Shown here: piece by piece, positions 31,712 through 42,573 of the stretch
Position numbering within the stretch: the first letter of the stretch is position 1
How the letters are laid out: the number at the start of each line of letters is the position of its first letter
Translations under genes and position numbers: made by a program
The notes under the pieces: generated by a model
Told to the model about the DNA's origin: nothing
What the model saw: the letters and a program-made list of their open reading frames with translations, nothing else
The model's database searches: none
NCBI GenBank assembly: GCA_031216915.1
Contig: CM062292.1
Coordinates: 77,069,607-77,133,606, forward strand
Direction of reading: 5' to 3'
DNA: 64,000 nucleotides
DNA from: Pictodentalium vernedei
Taxonomy: Eukaryota > Mollusca > Scaphopoda > Dentaliida > Dentaliidae

Positions 31712-32694
31712 CTGTTCCAAATAGATGGTCGGAATATTAAGGGGAAGTAATCCTTGAGCTTCAAATTTAAACTACTCGAAAATGATGTAGAGTTGTTCCC
31801 CTTTGAAGACAAATTATTCGCAATCTCCTGTTGGCTATCAGATGCTTCGGATTCCTTGTGGAATGTCCTTTGAACAGCCGTGAAAGCCGAGTTCCTTGCA
31901 TCTACACTACTATTAAACGGCAAGTGGGATGACGCATGTGAGAGACTGGGATCATCTCTCTGTTCCGTCTTGAATACGGTTCCTTTTGTCGAAAGGTCGT
32001 ATGGTCCATTTGAAGGTGCAACAAAAGCTCGTTGCGATGAAAGCTTATACATGGAGTTTCCCTGAGAACTGAAGAAGGACTGTCCACCTGATAACGGCGA
32101 ATACGCGCTGCTGAAAGAACTTGATTCACTGCTTGCTTTTAGGAAATGGTGCATCAGCGAAGGTTTGGGTTTTATTGGATTGCGAAGAGCCAGTTCGCCA
32201 TAATCACAGCCATTTGTGCTAAGAGCATCACCCATCTTCTTTGAGGTATCACGTCCATTTCTGATTGAAAACCCGTTCGTGTCAGTAAATTGAGGAGTCG
32301 AGGTAGAACCCCCACCTGGGGCATCTGGGGAGGTAGGCGTTCCACTTGAGCTGCTTTTGCCGCTGCCATGTGAACTTTGAGAATAACGTCGGTTGTTGTC
32401 CGGAATGCACATGTTTGAGGTATCAAATTCCAGTTCTGGCTTGTCTTTCTTCAAGTCACTTGAAGCTCGAGTAAATAGATCTAAAAGAATTTTACTACTC
32501 GTCTTTTTTAATTCCAATTCCGCCTTAGAATCAGTGGTATCGACTGACTCTGATATAGGCGACTGACTGCGTGACGGTGAAAGAGAAGAATTTTTGTTCA
32601 AACAATCGTCAGGTTCCAATTTTTCGATTTCATCATTCGACATAAATTGCTCAACGGAAGTAGGACCAGTTTTCGGTTTCTTCGGTGGTGGCAT
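31712..32694 (-). CDS. Coding exon of a host gene: serine-rich nuclear protein, N-terminal part
   Basis: Reading starts at the ATG at 32694 (context AACAAAATGC, A at -3). It runs 327 full codons plus two bases to a strong donor, CAG|GTAAGT, whose intron begins at 31711. Reading on would stop within two codons. Residues 5-8 (KKPK) are basic and could act as a nuclear signal. Residues 37-50 and 107-133 are Ser/Pro/Gly-rich and probably disordered. PYDLS at 231-235 fits the PxDLS motif bound by the CtBP corepressor, and FKTE at 241-244 fits a SUMO-acceptor consensus. There is no zinc finger or other folded domain in this exon, so a DNA-binding domain would have to lie in later exons. It is the only long frame here outside repeats. 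Codon use looks ordinary, with no stops or frameshifts. I do not recognise the family; a transcription cofactor is an inference from short motifs only. Confidence 0.85.
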
Positions 32695-32784
32695 TTTGTT
32701 TTACGTGTAATTGTCTGGAGGGAGCACTCTTTTAGACAACTGCTTGCAGAACTCGAGCGGGAACATGTTTTTTCTGATGAAAGA
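32695..32784 (-). promoter_or_regulatory. 5' leader part of the exon with a 21-codon upstream ORF
   Basis: On the minus strand a pyrimidine-rich tract ending TTTTCTTTTTACAG marks an acceptor at 32785-32790, so the exon begins at 32784 and at least one upstream non-coding exon exists. An ATG at 32766 (AACATGT) opens a 21-codon frame (starting MFPLEFCKQ). It stops at 32701-32703, only 6 bases before the main ATG and in the same frame. Such an upstream frame would be expected to dampen or tune translation of the main protein. No promoter was recognised in the window. Confidence 0.68.
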
Positions 32785-32823
32785 CTGTAAAAAGAAAAGA
32801 AAATAATAATGACATATACTTCA

Positions 32824-33066
32824 CCCCTTACCTAACATGAAAAGCAGACGACACGGCACACAAAATTCTTGAATAACTAATTTGTTTCATTTTTTGTCTC
32901 AAAAACATAGGTTATGACCCCTCGTTGGAACGAGCTCGACGAGCTCGTTCCAACGAGGGGTCATAACCTATGTTTTTGAGACAAAAAATGAAAAAAATAA
33001 TGAAATTTAATTGGCGATTTTTGAGAATACCGCTCGCCGGTTTTGGCTGTTACGTTGGGTAAAGGG
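32824..33066 (-). mobile_element. piggyBac-like fold-back MITE, arm type A
   Basis: The right side has GTTGGGTAAAGGG then TTAA (33067-33070). The left target site is altered (TTCA) with tip ACCCCTTACCTAACATG. The central palindrome carries CCTCGTTGGAACGAG/CTCGTTCCAACGAGG, so both arms have G/C where most copies have A/T. It lies just upstream of the host exon acceptor, inside the intron. Confidence 0.87.
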
Positions 33067-33387
33067 TTAAACATTCATGGAGACTCAGGCAAGAAGCATT
33101 TTGAATTTGAGTGGGAGCAGGCTTCCCTTCACCCCACCCAATAACCATCATAATTTTCATTTGTTGGAAATTCGAAGGTATAAATTCCAACAGTTGGAAA
33201 TTGAAAGAAATCAATTTCCTTCATGTTTTCAACTTTTCCGACCAGTCGATCAGAATTTTCCACCTGTGATCACAGTTTTTCCGGCAGCGATCGCCAATCG
33301 GCCGTGGTTACCGGCTTTAGTCATTCGCTATGCTCAGTCTCCGGATTCCGTTCAATTTCCGGATTCCGACATTTCAATTGACTGGCG

Positions 33388-33552
33388 TGTTCCCTTACAA
33401 TGACCAGGCCACACAAGGACAACAGACTGACAGTCACTCTATTCAGCCAATACCTACTCCTTCCAACTGATTGTCAGTCAGTAGGAAGGAGTAGGTATTG
33501 GCTGAATAGCTGTCAGTCTATGGTCCTTGTATACCCAGGTCACTGTAAGGGA
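33388..33552. mobile_element. Fold-back MITE, TTCCCTTACA-tipped
   Basis: TTCCCTTACAATGACC at the left matches the inverse of GGTCACTGTAAGGGAA at the right. Inside, TATTCAGCCAATACCTACTCCTTCC folds on its exact inverse across about 20 bases. No target duplication could be read with confidence. Confidence 0.75.
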
Positions 33553-35264
33553 AACGGAACGATGTATTCGAAAAACCGGACCGGTCACAGTTCCGAGTCG
33601 GAATTTCAGAGATTAGGCGGGAGAAGAGGGACACAGCCATACAAAGGTCACCTATGCACTATATATCAGTGGTGGACCATGTGCCTTAGTGACAGGGCAG
33701 GAATACTTTACATAAAACTATATTTGGGACTCTCGCACCATTACATTGAGAAAAATGTACATTTAATTTATTTGCTCCATATGTAACAAATTTCCCCATC
33801 AGGCCAAAACACTGTTCCGGCTCTATCAGCGGCGTCCTCGGGGGTGGGGATGGGGGATACACGCCCCACCCCTTTCCTGAAACAAAAATGTCAACCTTAT
33901 ATATATTCTTACCTGAAATCCCTAAAACAGGTTCATGTATTCTCACCCTCGTATTTCTTGGTTAATTTTGCATTGCGCATTCCTCCACTTTCTGCGTCCT
34001 TGAGCCTTCAATTGGTATGAGTGTTAATTTTTCTCCGGGGAGGGTCTGGGCCTTTACCTATGGGAAATATACAATCTTAACCCAACACAGGGTGAAATAA
34101 AGTGGAGGGGATAAAATAGTTTTCTTCTGCTCTTGGCAGCATTAAATTATATTCCCCACCCCACTTCTTCTATCCTGGACATGCCCCAGGACCGTTTGGG
34201 TACATTTGTCAAGTATGATGGAGCTACAAATGTGCATTTTTTTTCTCGGCTTTAAAGTCGGCAGTGGAGGCAAATCAGACGAATGAATCTTTGGTCATAT
34301 CTTAAGACTGAAGAATTTTCTGGAAAAAGATGGTGGGCGCGTGCCTCCTGTGCCCCCCTTCCCCTTCCCAGTTTCTACATTCCTCATATTGAAAGTAAAA
34401 CTGGGCCAATACTCATCCATCACCATTTTTCTTCTAACAATTCAGAAAAACGAACACTGAAAAGAGTATAGATGGGAAGTGAATTCCTGAGATCGTAGCT
34501 CAGTGCGCGTCCTAAATGGTGTGTCTAGCTATTTTTGGCGAGGAAGGCACGTGAGGAAAGCTCGAGACATTAAATATTCCGAAAAGTAAAATTTTTGTGG
34601 GGCATTTTATGGTCGGCACCCGTCACATCAAGAGCCATATTACGAGGGGTGTCCCTCCCATATTTTACTTGGGGAAAAAAACTCTGACGAAAAATGCAAG
34701 GGTAAAAGGCGGTGCATGTTATGTCCATGACTTCGGCAAATGAACGTTATCTGTAGATCTACGGTTTAAATCCACTGCCCTAAGCAATGAGCTCTCGGAA
34801 GAACAAGTAAACTTTCAGCCAACAGACTTCCCGATAAACCCTGGGGTCTGTTGGCTGTAATAGTCCTTGCAATTTCAGGATTCTATCCGCCCTTTTGGGG
34901 AAAGGATCCAGGGCTCTTTTCATTGGGAAAAATAGCATCGTAGTAGGCTGCATTAAGAATTTATTTAACAACAAGCCCGAAGTCGAGTCGACTCGCCTCC
35001 GATGTTGTTTGGGAAAGTACTCTGCCACTGATGTTTTGATATCAGAGAGCAACAAAAGTCGGATACGTGATATGTATAACCTGAGAACGTGTTTCTAGTC
35101 AAGTGTCGTGTCGGGGTGGGAAGTCAGAGGGTGTTAGCGCCTCCGAAATCGTCCAAATTCGTCGGCGAGATAAAATTATGCAAACGCCATAAGATAGAGA
35201 TAATACTCCCGAAGGCCCGATACACGTGTTATATGGGAATAACCCGATTGGCATATAAACACCA
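33553..35264. other. No gene recognised
   Basis: This is the longest repeat-poor stretch upstream of the host exon. Frames of 60-90 codons show no family character. A short hairpin (CAGCCAACAGACT ... GGTCTGTTGGCTG) lies at about 34818-34857. It is probably intron of the host gene. Confidence 0.5.
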
Positions 35265-35922
35265 GTCCTACTAATTACCGACCAAAACCGTCCAATACAG
35301 TCCAAAACAGTTTTCGGCCAAACTGCGAATTCTAAAAACTGACATTTAATAAGGATTTTTTGGATCGATTGTCTCCACCTCCTTAACCCTTACCCAACGC
35401 AGACTATTCAAAATTTATTATTTTAAATATCATTTTTTAATTTTTTTTCAAAAAATTTCAACAAAACTATATCATGTGATCCCTCTTTTGGAACGAGCTC
35501 GTCGAGCTCGTTCCAAAGAGGGGTCACATGATATGGTTCTGTTGAAATTTTTCGAAAAATAATATTTTTTCAGCTGCTGAATTTGCATATTACGCGGGCG
35601 AATGTGGGCGATTCGTTGGGTAAAGGGTTAATAGATATAAAATACCAGCTCGTATTTTATATCTACTGAGGGAGGTGAGAACAAACGATCCAAAAAATCC
35701 TTACTAGATATAATTTTTAACTGTTCTCAGCTTGTGCCGAGCACCTGTGTCCGCCACCACAAATAACTGCTTAAAAACCTTTGAGATTAAAAAAAATCGA
35801 ATTTTTTTTGTCGGTACTCATTTATTTTTTTTGGTCGGTACTAATTGGGTTTTGGTCGGTAATTAGCACTTTTGGTCGGTTTTGGACTGTTTTGGGCGGT
35901 TTTGGTCGGTAATTAGTAGGAC
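35265..35922. mobile_element. Fold-back element GTCCTACTAATTACCGACC, containing a MITE
   Basis: GTCCTACTAATTACCGACC at the left and its inverse at 35904-35922 are terminal inverted repeats. TTGGTCGGT motifs repeat near the right end. AAGGATTTTTTGGATCG (35351-35367) pairs with CGATCCAAAAAATCCTT (35686-35702). A piggyBac-like MITE sits in the middle at 35387-35627. Confidence 0.78.
35387..35627 (+). mobile_element. piggyBac-like fold-back MITE, arm type B, nested
   Basis: TTAA lies at 35383-35386 and 35628-35631. The tips are CCCTTACCCAACGC and CGTTGGGTAAAGGG. The central palindrome is ATCATGTGATCCCTCTTTTGG...CCAAAGAGGGGTCACATGAT around the shared GAACGAGCTCGTTC core. It interrupts the fold-back element at 35265-35922. 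Confidence 0.88.
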
Positions 35923-36112
35923 CCTATAAGCACTGTGACATGGGCAGAGTTAATTACATTGCGAGAGTCAATTTTAGTCCGATACCAGAAACTTTCAACA
36001 CTGGTCGACACCTATCTAAACAGATAATCTTCAGATATTTGAGTTTATGTTAACTTGGCTGCCCGTAAAAAAAAGTTACCAGCTTTTCTGACGTAACTTT
36101 TCATGTTGATAT

Positions 36113-36317
36113 AAATCACCCGCAGAGTGGAGATTCCACCTGAACAATAATTGCAAATTTGTTGCAAAGCATAACCAGCCCAGCAAAGTTTCAGCCAATG
36201 GACCTCCGGGTTAAATCCGGAGGTCCATTAGCTGAAACATTGCGTGTGTTTTTTTGTCGATATGTACAAAATTTGAAAGTTATAGCTTAGGTGATAACTC
36301 CACTCCGCGGGTGATTT
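36113..36317. mobile_element. Fold-back MITE AAATCACCCGCAGAGTGGAG
   Basis: AAATCACCCGCAGAGTGGAG at 36113-36132 and its near-inverse CTCCACTCCGCGGGTGATTT at 36298-36317 are the tips. The centre (about 36198-36237) folds as TTTCAGCCAATGGACCTCCGG with CCGGAGGTCCATTAGCTGAAA. Confidence 0.75.
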
Positions 36318-36705
36318 AGTTACAATCCACTCTCCACGTACTGTTAATACCGCGAATTTTTTTTTTGTTTCGTTTTGATTCACAAAGCCTCCATGGAGTC
36401 ACGGATATTGCGACTTTTTTCCCAGTTGAAAAAGATTAAAACAAAAATATTCTCACACTGGGTCGAACCATGGTCGGCCCGCTGGGTCTAGGGACTCTCT
36501 TGCCCCCCCCCCCACACACACCCAATCGGGCATCTTACCCCCCCCCCCCCCCACACACACAGACACACCCACCCTACGTTGTGTCCCTCTGCTATTCATA
36601 TGAGTTTACGAGTGGTGCGAAATATGATTTTGCAGGGGCGCCATTCCCATGCTGCCTCCAACGATATTCCACATGTTAAAATTGTTCTTTCAGAACATAA
36701 TTGTT
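36318..36705. other. No gene; poly(C)/(CA) simple sequence
   Basis: C-runs with CACACA appear at about 36504-36521 and 36538-36567. No coding evidence. Confidence 0.6.
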
Positions 36706-36920
36706 TGAACTCAGGTACTTTCCTAAAATCGTTGACAATGTAAGCAACCAACCGAACGGTCATGCAATAACTCGGTCAATCTGTACGGTGGAATAAACAG
36801 TTCTGACACACATGAACTCAGGTACTTTGCTAAAATCGTTGACAAAGTAAGCAACCAACCGAACGGTCATGCAATAACTCGGTCAATCTGTACGGTGGAA
36901 TAAACAGTTCTGACACACAC
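36706..36920 (+). repeat. Tandem duplication, about 107-bp unit, two copies
   Basis: TGAACTCAGGTACTTTC/GC, GTAAGCAACCAACCGAACGG, TCATGCAATAACTCGG and GGTGGAATAAACAGTTCTGACACACA occur twice in a row. The two copies differ at only a few positions, so the duplication is recent. Confidence 0.9.
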
Positions 36921-37126
36921 GCAGTGTGTTCGATTTATTCTGCATTACAGATCATTATATTAGCACAGACACGTCATCCTCTGAGTTCCAATCTGTTCTA
37001 TGTGCATACTGGACGACGTGTTACAAACAACATGTTCTGCACTATAGTATCAGTTGGCATGGAAACTACACCCACTTCTCTGATAGATTAATACTTTGAT
37101 AATCAATGGCCATGGCCTTAGCTTAA

Positions 37127-37362
37127 CCCTTTACCTAACATGAAAAGCAGACGACACTTGCAAAACAAAATCTTGAATAACTTATTTTTTTTCATTTTTT
37201 GTCTCAAAAACATAGGTTATGACCCCTCATTGGAACGAGCTCGTTCCAATGAGGGGTCATAACCTATGTTTTTGAGACAAAAATTGAAAAAAATAATGAA
37301 AATTAATTGGCGATTTTTGAGAATAGCGCTGGCCGGTTTTGGCCGTAACGTTGGGTATAGGG
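37127..37362 (-). mobile_element. piggyBac-like fold-back MITE, arm type A
   Basis: TTAA lies at 37123-37126 and 37363-37366. The tips are CCCTTTACCTAACATG and GTTGGGTATAGGG. The central palindrome is ATAGGTTATGACCCCTCATTGG...CCAATGAGGGGTCATAACCTAT meeting at GAACGAGCTCGTTC with no loop. Confidence 0.92.
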
Positions 37363-37564
37363 TTAATTTTTGAGCTTGTTTGCAGCTGATATTTAAAATC
37401 GGATATTTGTTGCTGCAAACAAAGCTCACCAGGTTATGAACCAAGAAATTGGTAAACACGTGACTTGAAGCATTTAACACCTAAAGTTGTGAGTAGGATT
37501 AAATAGGCCCGATTGGCTGATTGGTTCAATATCAGTAGGATTTGAAACCATTAATTAAAAAAAA

Positions 37565-39730
37565 ATGAAAGTGTCAATGACACTGTAGCTCAACTTGTCA
37601 AGACAAAGACATGTACATGCATAGTATGTGACACAGCAATGGCAAACATCTAGGTAATGACCTGATAACAAAGGTACATATAAAATATTGTAACGGTCTA
37701 CATAAATACTGACCGTTGCCTGTAACAAATGTATAGGTAAAGTATTGTAAAGGTGGGTGACAGTCAGATGCTAAACTAGAAAAGAAATTTTTGAGTCCCA
37801 GAGTGGGTCTGACTGAACCCCAAAATATTTGTTCTCATAGCACAGTGATAACAAAGGCACCCCAAAACACACTCATTCCTGTCCCAAGGTGAAAACAAAG
37901 GTACCCAAGAAGTTTCGTGAAGATCAGTTCACAAATATGGGCTGTGTAGAAGTTGTGACAAAAAACTGATTGGACCTAATTTCGGTACAAAATGGCCACT
38001 GGCAGCCATCTTGAGTTTTGGACCGCACCCAGAAACACTCGTTCTCGTCCCAAGGTGATAACAAAGGTACCCAAGAAGTTTTGTGAAGATCGGTTCATAA
38101 ATACAGACTCTAGCCTGAGCCGTATTGACATGTGTACTTACTGTGTGTAAGTAGCACTGAAAAAATCAAAGTTCATCTAATTTGCATAATTTCTGCACGA
38201 GAAAAAAACCCGTATTATATGTGATGTATCCCATGGTAGTAAACATTCACACAAAAGATTATTCAAATCAGCGCTTTCATTTGGAAGTTCTGTGCAAAAA
38301 TCTGACTGCACCAAATTTTGACAAAATGGCTGCCATCGGCCATCTTGAATTTCGGACTGGACCCAAAAACACTCGTTCTCGTCCCACGGTGATAACAAAG
38401 GTACCCAAGGAGTTTCGTAAAGATCGGTTCATAAATACGGCCTCTAGCCCAAGCCATATTGGCATTTGCACTTACAGTGCTGAAAGTAACACCAAAAAAC
38501 ATCAAAGTTAGTCTAATTTGCATAATTTCTGCGCGAGAAAAAACCCGTACTATATGTGATGTATTCCATGTTACTAAACATTCATACAAAAATTTATTCA
38601 AATCAGAACTTTCACACAGAAGTTCTGTACAAAAGTCTTATTGCACTAATTTTGGTACAAAATGGCTGCTGGTTGCCATCTTGAATTTCGGACCACACCC
38701 AAAAACACTCGTTCTCATCCCACAGTGATAACAAAGGTACCCAAGAAGTTTCGTAAAGATCGATTCATAAATACGGCCTCTAGCCTGAGCCGTATAGAAG
38801 TTGTGTACAAAAAACTGATTTATATAATAATAGACCTAATTTCGGTACAAAATGGCCACTGGCAGCCATCTTGAATTTTGGACCGCACCCAGAAACACTC
38901 GTTCTCGTCCCAAGGTGATAACAAATGTACCCAAGACGTTTCGTGAAGATCGGTTCATAAATAAAGACTCTAGCCCGAGCCGTATTGACATGTGTACTTC
39001 TGTGTGTAAGTAGCACTGAAAAAATTAAAGTTCATCTAATTTGCATAATTTCTGCACGAGAAAAAAACCCGTATTATATATGATGTACCCCATGCTACTA
39101 AACAATCACACAAAAAATTATTCAAATCAGCGCTTTCATATGGAAGTTCTGTGCAAAAATCTGATTGCACCAAATTTTGTACAAAATGGCTGACATCGGC
39201 CATCTTGAATTCCGGACCGGACCCAAAAACACTCATTCTCGTCCCACGGTGATAACAAAGGTACCCAAGGAGTTTCGTAAAGATCGGTTCATAAATACGG
39301 CCTCTAGCCCGAGCCGTATTGGCATTTGCACTTACAGTGCTGAACGTAACACCAAAAAACATCAAAGTTAGTCTAATTTGCATAATTTACGCACGAGAAA
39401 AAAACCCGTATTATATGTGATGTATCCCATGGTACTAAACATTCATACAAAAAATTATTCAAATCAGAGCTTTCGTATGGAAGTTCTGTACAAAAAACAG
39501 ATTTCTGCATCGTCGGCACAAAATGGCGGCTGGCAGCCATCTTAAATTTTGGACCGCACCCAAAAACACTCGTTCTCGGGCCACGGTCATAACAAAGGCA
39601 CCCAAGAAGTTTCGTAAAGATCGGTTCATAAATACGGCCTCTAGCCCGAGCCGTATCCAATTGTTGACGGACAGACGGACGACGGGCCATGGCATAAGCT
39701 CAAATTTGGCTTCGCCAAAGTTGAGCGAAA
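37565..39730 (+). repeat. 2.1-kb satellite-bearing dispersed repeat, copy 2
   Basis: Colinear with 2421-4567 throughout, in the same orientation. It has the same ATGAAAGTGTCAATGACACT start, the same order and number of units, and the same end: GACGGACAGACGGACGACGGGC then the AGCTCAAATTTGGC/GCCAAAGTTGAGC hairpin. Differences are mostly single bases and short indels, such as an inserted TATATAATAA near 38820. Frames on both strands are repeat translations. Confidence 0.88.
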
Positions 39731-40235
39731 AATTGTCTTCTTTAGGAAAGATTAAAAAGTTTGTTTGTAATTTTGTGCCGGAATGTGTGAGAATCTCTCA
39801 AAAACATGAGGCATGACAAAAAAAGTGTCAAGGCCATTCAGTGCAGGACCATACTAGTAGTGAAAATTCGAATTTTAAATTGAAATTCCATGCGGCAACA
39901 TATATTTTTTTTCCAGTTTTTGTGTTCAAGAGATGATGTACTTTGTGGATTTATATGTATTTTTTTCAAAACAACTTGGTGTGTTGTACAGAGAGTGAAA
40001 GGTTAGCACTGTGTTCACTGGAATTGTTTTAGGCGTGCATAACCAACAAACGGAGCGCTTTTTCCAATCAGTTGCACGAATTGGGAAACATGACCACATT
40101 ATTGTTATTCATGATATACATACGTAGTATTTGACAAATATACAACATTTTGTGTGTAGTTTACACATTATTGAAGAAGCTGTATTGGTCATTGAAATGT
40201 AAAACATTAAAAATATCAGGAAATTTACTTTTTTA
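39731..40235. other. No feature recognised
   Basis: AT-rich, no coding or repeat signal I can support. Confidence 0.5.
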
Positions 40236-40239
40236 TTAA

Positions 40240-40473
40240 CCTTTTACCCAACGCAGACGTTTTCAAAATTTACTTTTTGAAATATCATTTTTTAAAAAAA
40301 AATTAAACAAAACCATATCACGTGACCCCATTTTTGGAACGAGCTCGATGAGCTCGTTCCAAAGAGGGGTCACATGATATGGTTTTGCTAAAAATTTTCG
40401 AAAAAAACTATTTTCTTAGCTGCTGAATTCGCATATTACGCGGGCGGATGTAGGCGATTCGTTGGTTAAAGGG
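40240..40473 (+). mobile_element. piggyBac-like fold-back MITE, arm type B
   Basis: TTAA lies at 40236-40239 and 40474-40477. The tips are CCTTTTACCCAACGC and CGTTGGTTAAAGGG. The centre is CATATCACGTGACCCCATTTTTGGAACGAG and its inverse. It is closest to the nested MITE at 35387. Confidence 0.88.
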
Positions 40474-40477
40474 TTAA

Positions 40478-41209
40478 TCCAGTCGGAACCGGATATTTTA
40501 GATCAATTTCATCATCAAGGAATTCTGTGATTGACTGAAAATCGGTTAAGGGCTGCAGAGCGAAAACGAAACAGTTCAGCAGCGTGCATTATCGAAGAAT
40601 CGATGGTTAAAACCCTTTTGACATGTGTCCCCCCCCCCCCCCCCCCTCCTTAATCACATCCATCCGCTTAAAAATGAAAGCTCACTCAACGAGAATACAA
40701 GGAGGTGTTAACAAAAAATTCCACAGCTGAGAATAGCACAAATCATTCGTTCGACGCTATGAATGGTTTTGTTGCAAAATCTGAACCTGTGTGTTTCTTG
40801 TCCAATTGATTATCACGAGAATAAAAAGGGACTCGTTAGGCCAAATAAAAAAAATGAATTGATTCTCAGGCAATTTTTTTTTTCACATCAGTGAGGGAGG
40901 GAGGATTTTATTTTACTTTTTTTAATTTTTTTTTCCATGTAAAAGGGTTGAGTATACTCAGTAAATCTTTTTGCTGTCTTTCCACTTGAAAAACGAGAAT
41001 AGGTTGTATTTTAGTGTAATTATAGTATACCTTTTATAACTAACTGCCGTAACAACAGCTCAAAGGATGTGTATTTTATTGTTCTTTTTAATGGTATAGA
41101 TCTGTCAAGCATCATGATCCATTAGAATAGGCCCCACTAACGAAAGCTTGGGGTAGGAGTCCTTTAAAATGGGAAACATGGCTCTAAATGATTGGTTAAA
41201 CTTGAGTTT
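40478..41209. other. No gene; poly(C) run at about 40629-40646
   Basis: T-rich stretches at 40866-40940. No coding evidence. Confidence 0.5.
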
Positions 41210-41285
41210 ATATCGGTGTTGCCATTATTAGCCATTGTGAAGAAATATATGACCTTAAACACCAGCAAATAAATAAATAATTAAA
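41210..41285 (+). mobile_element. SINE 3'-end fragment
   Basis: ATTAGCCATTGTGAAGAAATATATGACCTTAAACACCAGC followed by AAATAAATAAATAATTAAAT is the last about 70 bp of the SINE. Confidence 0.75.
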
Positions 41286-41321
41286 TGATGATCCAATATA
41301 TCAGAATTTTCTTTGTTGCAG

Positions 41322-41360
41322 TTTATGGGAGAGTGCCCCTGGGCACTCTCCCATAAACAC
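41322..41360. repeat. Perfect short palindrome, GGGAGAGTGCCC family
   Basis: GTTTATGGGAGAGTGCCC meets its exact inverse across two bases. The flanks TTCTTTGTTG and CAACAAGAAA extend the fold. A sister palindrome is at 52275-52330. Confidence 0.85.
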
Positions 41361-41629
41361 CAACAAGAAAAAACAATTTACTGCTAACACAGCTAAATAA
41401 TTATATGTCGAGAAATGTGAAAAAATGACAATTCCAAGTTTTCATATTTTTTTTAAAAAACATGACATAATAAAAATGTCTAATGAGGAGGTTCAAATCC
41501 AACGAGGGAGGGCCTGAGAATCAAAACATTATTTTTTTTATTTTAGCCTTATAACGATTAGACAAAAAATCCCAGAGTGCTGGGGGCGAAATATTATCAC
41601 TATTTTCGTTGGCATCAGCACCACCCTTA

Positions 41630-41733
41630 TAAAAAAAGTACCATAGTAAATCCCAAAATACCCCGGTATGGCTGGTAATACCAGGGTATTTTGGGATTTA
41701 CCATGGTTTACCATGGTACTTTTTTATAAGGGC
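41630..41733. mobile_element. Palindromic MITE CCCTTATAAAAAAAGTACCAT
   Basis: CCCTTATAAAAAAAGTACCAT and TAAATCCCAAAATACCC at the left pair with GGGTATTTTGGGATTTACC and ATGGTACTTTTTTATAAGGG at the right. TTTACCATGG is doubled on the right arm. Target duplication not clear. Confidence 0.78.
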
Positions 41734-41769
41734 AAGCCTGTACGGAAACATATTAGCGCCACATCCAGT

Positions 41770-41866
41770 TTAGTTATTAATTCGTAATAACGAAATACGA
41801 ATTCGTAATAACGAAATAATAAATAATTCGTAATAACGAGATACTAATTCGAAATAACGAAATAAA
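41770..41866 (+). repeat. Minisatellite AATTCGTAATAACGAAAT
   Basis: About five copies of an 18-20 bp unit with small variations. Confidence 0.85.
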
Positions 41867-42021
41867 TATCTAGTCGTTTGTGTTATGCATGTTCCGCTCA
41901 GAGCGCCTCACTACTTTTTGATTGCAAATGCTGCAATTGCTCGCAATTCCTATGCGCAGTTAATCCTAGATAAGCGCACAGTTCGTGACAGGACTTCTAG
42001 TTTTAACTGTATCTGAACAGT

Positions 42022-42398
42022 ATTTATTATTTATTTATTTATTGGTGTTTACGGTCACATACATATGCACAATGGCTAATCGTGACTGTGACAGTTTTAC
42101 GGGTGCAGGAAGCCGGAGTACCCGGAGAGAACCACCGAGCAACGACGAGCAGCTGTCAGCTCTCCAACATCGTAACTCTGAACTCTGCACCGCAGCACAG
42201 GCAGGGTTAGATTGGTTGAAGACATGCGCACCATCGACGTGCAGTACGCCTCAGTACACAGCGTCATCGTGCCCCCATGTAGGCAATCGGGGTGAAGTGT
42301 CTTGCCCAAGGACACAACGCGGTTGCCGCAGGTGGGATTCGAACCGAGGACCTCTCGGCTTGTAGCCTGCACCTCTACCAACTGAGCCACCGCGCCCC
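42022..42398 (-). mobile_element. tRNA-derived SINE, full length (reverse)
   Basis: The reversed (AATA)n tail and CACCAATAAATAA end lie at the left. A reversed B box (GGATTCGAACC) and A box (CCAACTGAGCCACC) are at the right. ATCTGAACAGT (42011-42021) and ATCTGAGCAGT (42399-42409) are target duplications with one mismatch. The head is most like a tRNA-Cys. Frames of 126 and 116 codons across it are not genes. Confidence 0.92.
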
Positions 42399-42573
42399 AT
42401 CTGAGCAGTTGATTTGTGACACGGCACATTATGAGACTAAAATGCAATGCACTCGCAGACTGCTGTTTGTATTAGAAGATTAGTGTTGTCACTGCTCAGC
42501 TTGACCTCATTTAGTTTAAACATTATTTTATTCCATAGTTATATTATTACATAATTTAATAAAACTGAAATTT

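Noticed and set aside
34780-35055. 91-aa minus-strand frame near the host exon
   Set aside because: No acceptor/donor pair in a compatible phase was convincing and the composition is not protein-like enough to call an exon.
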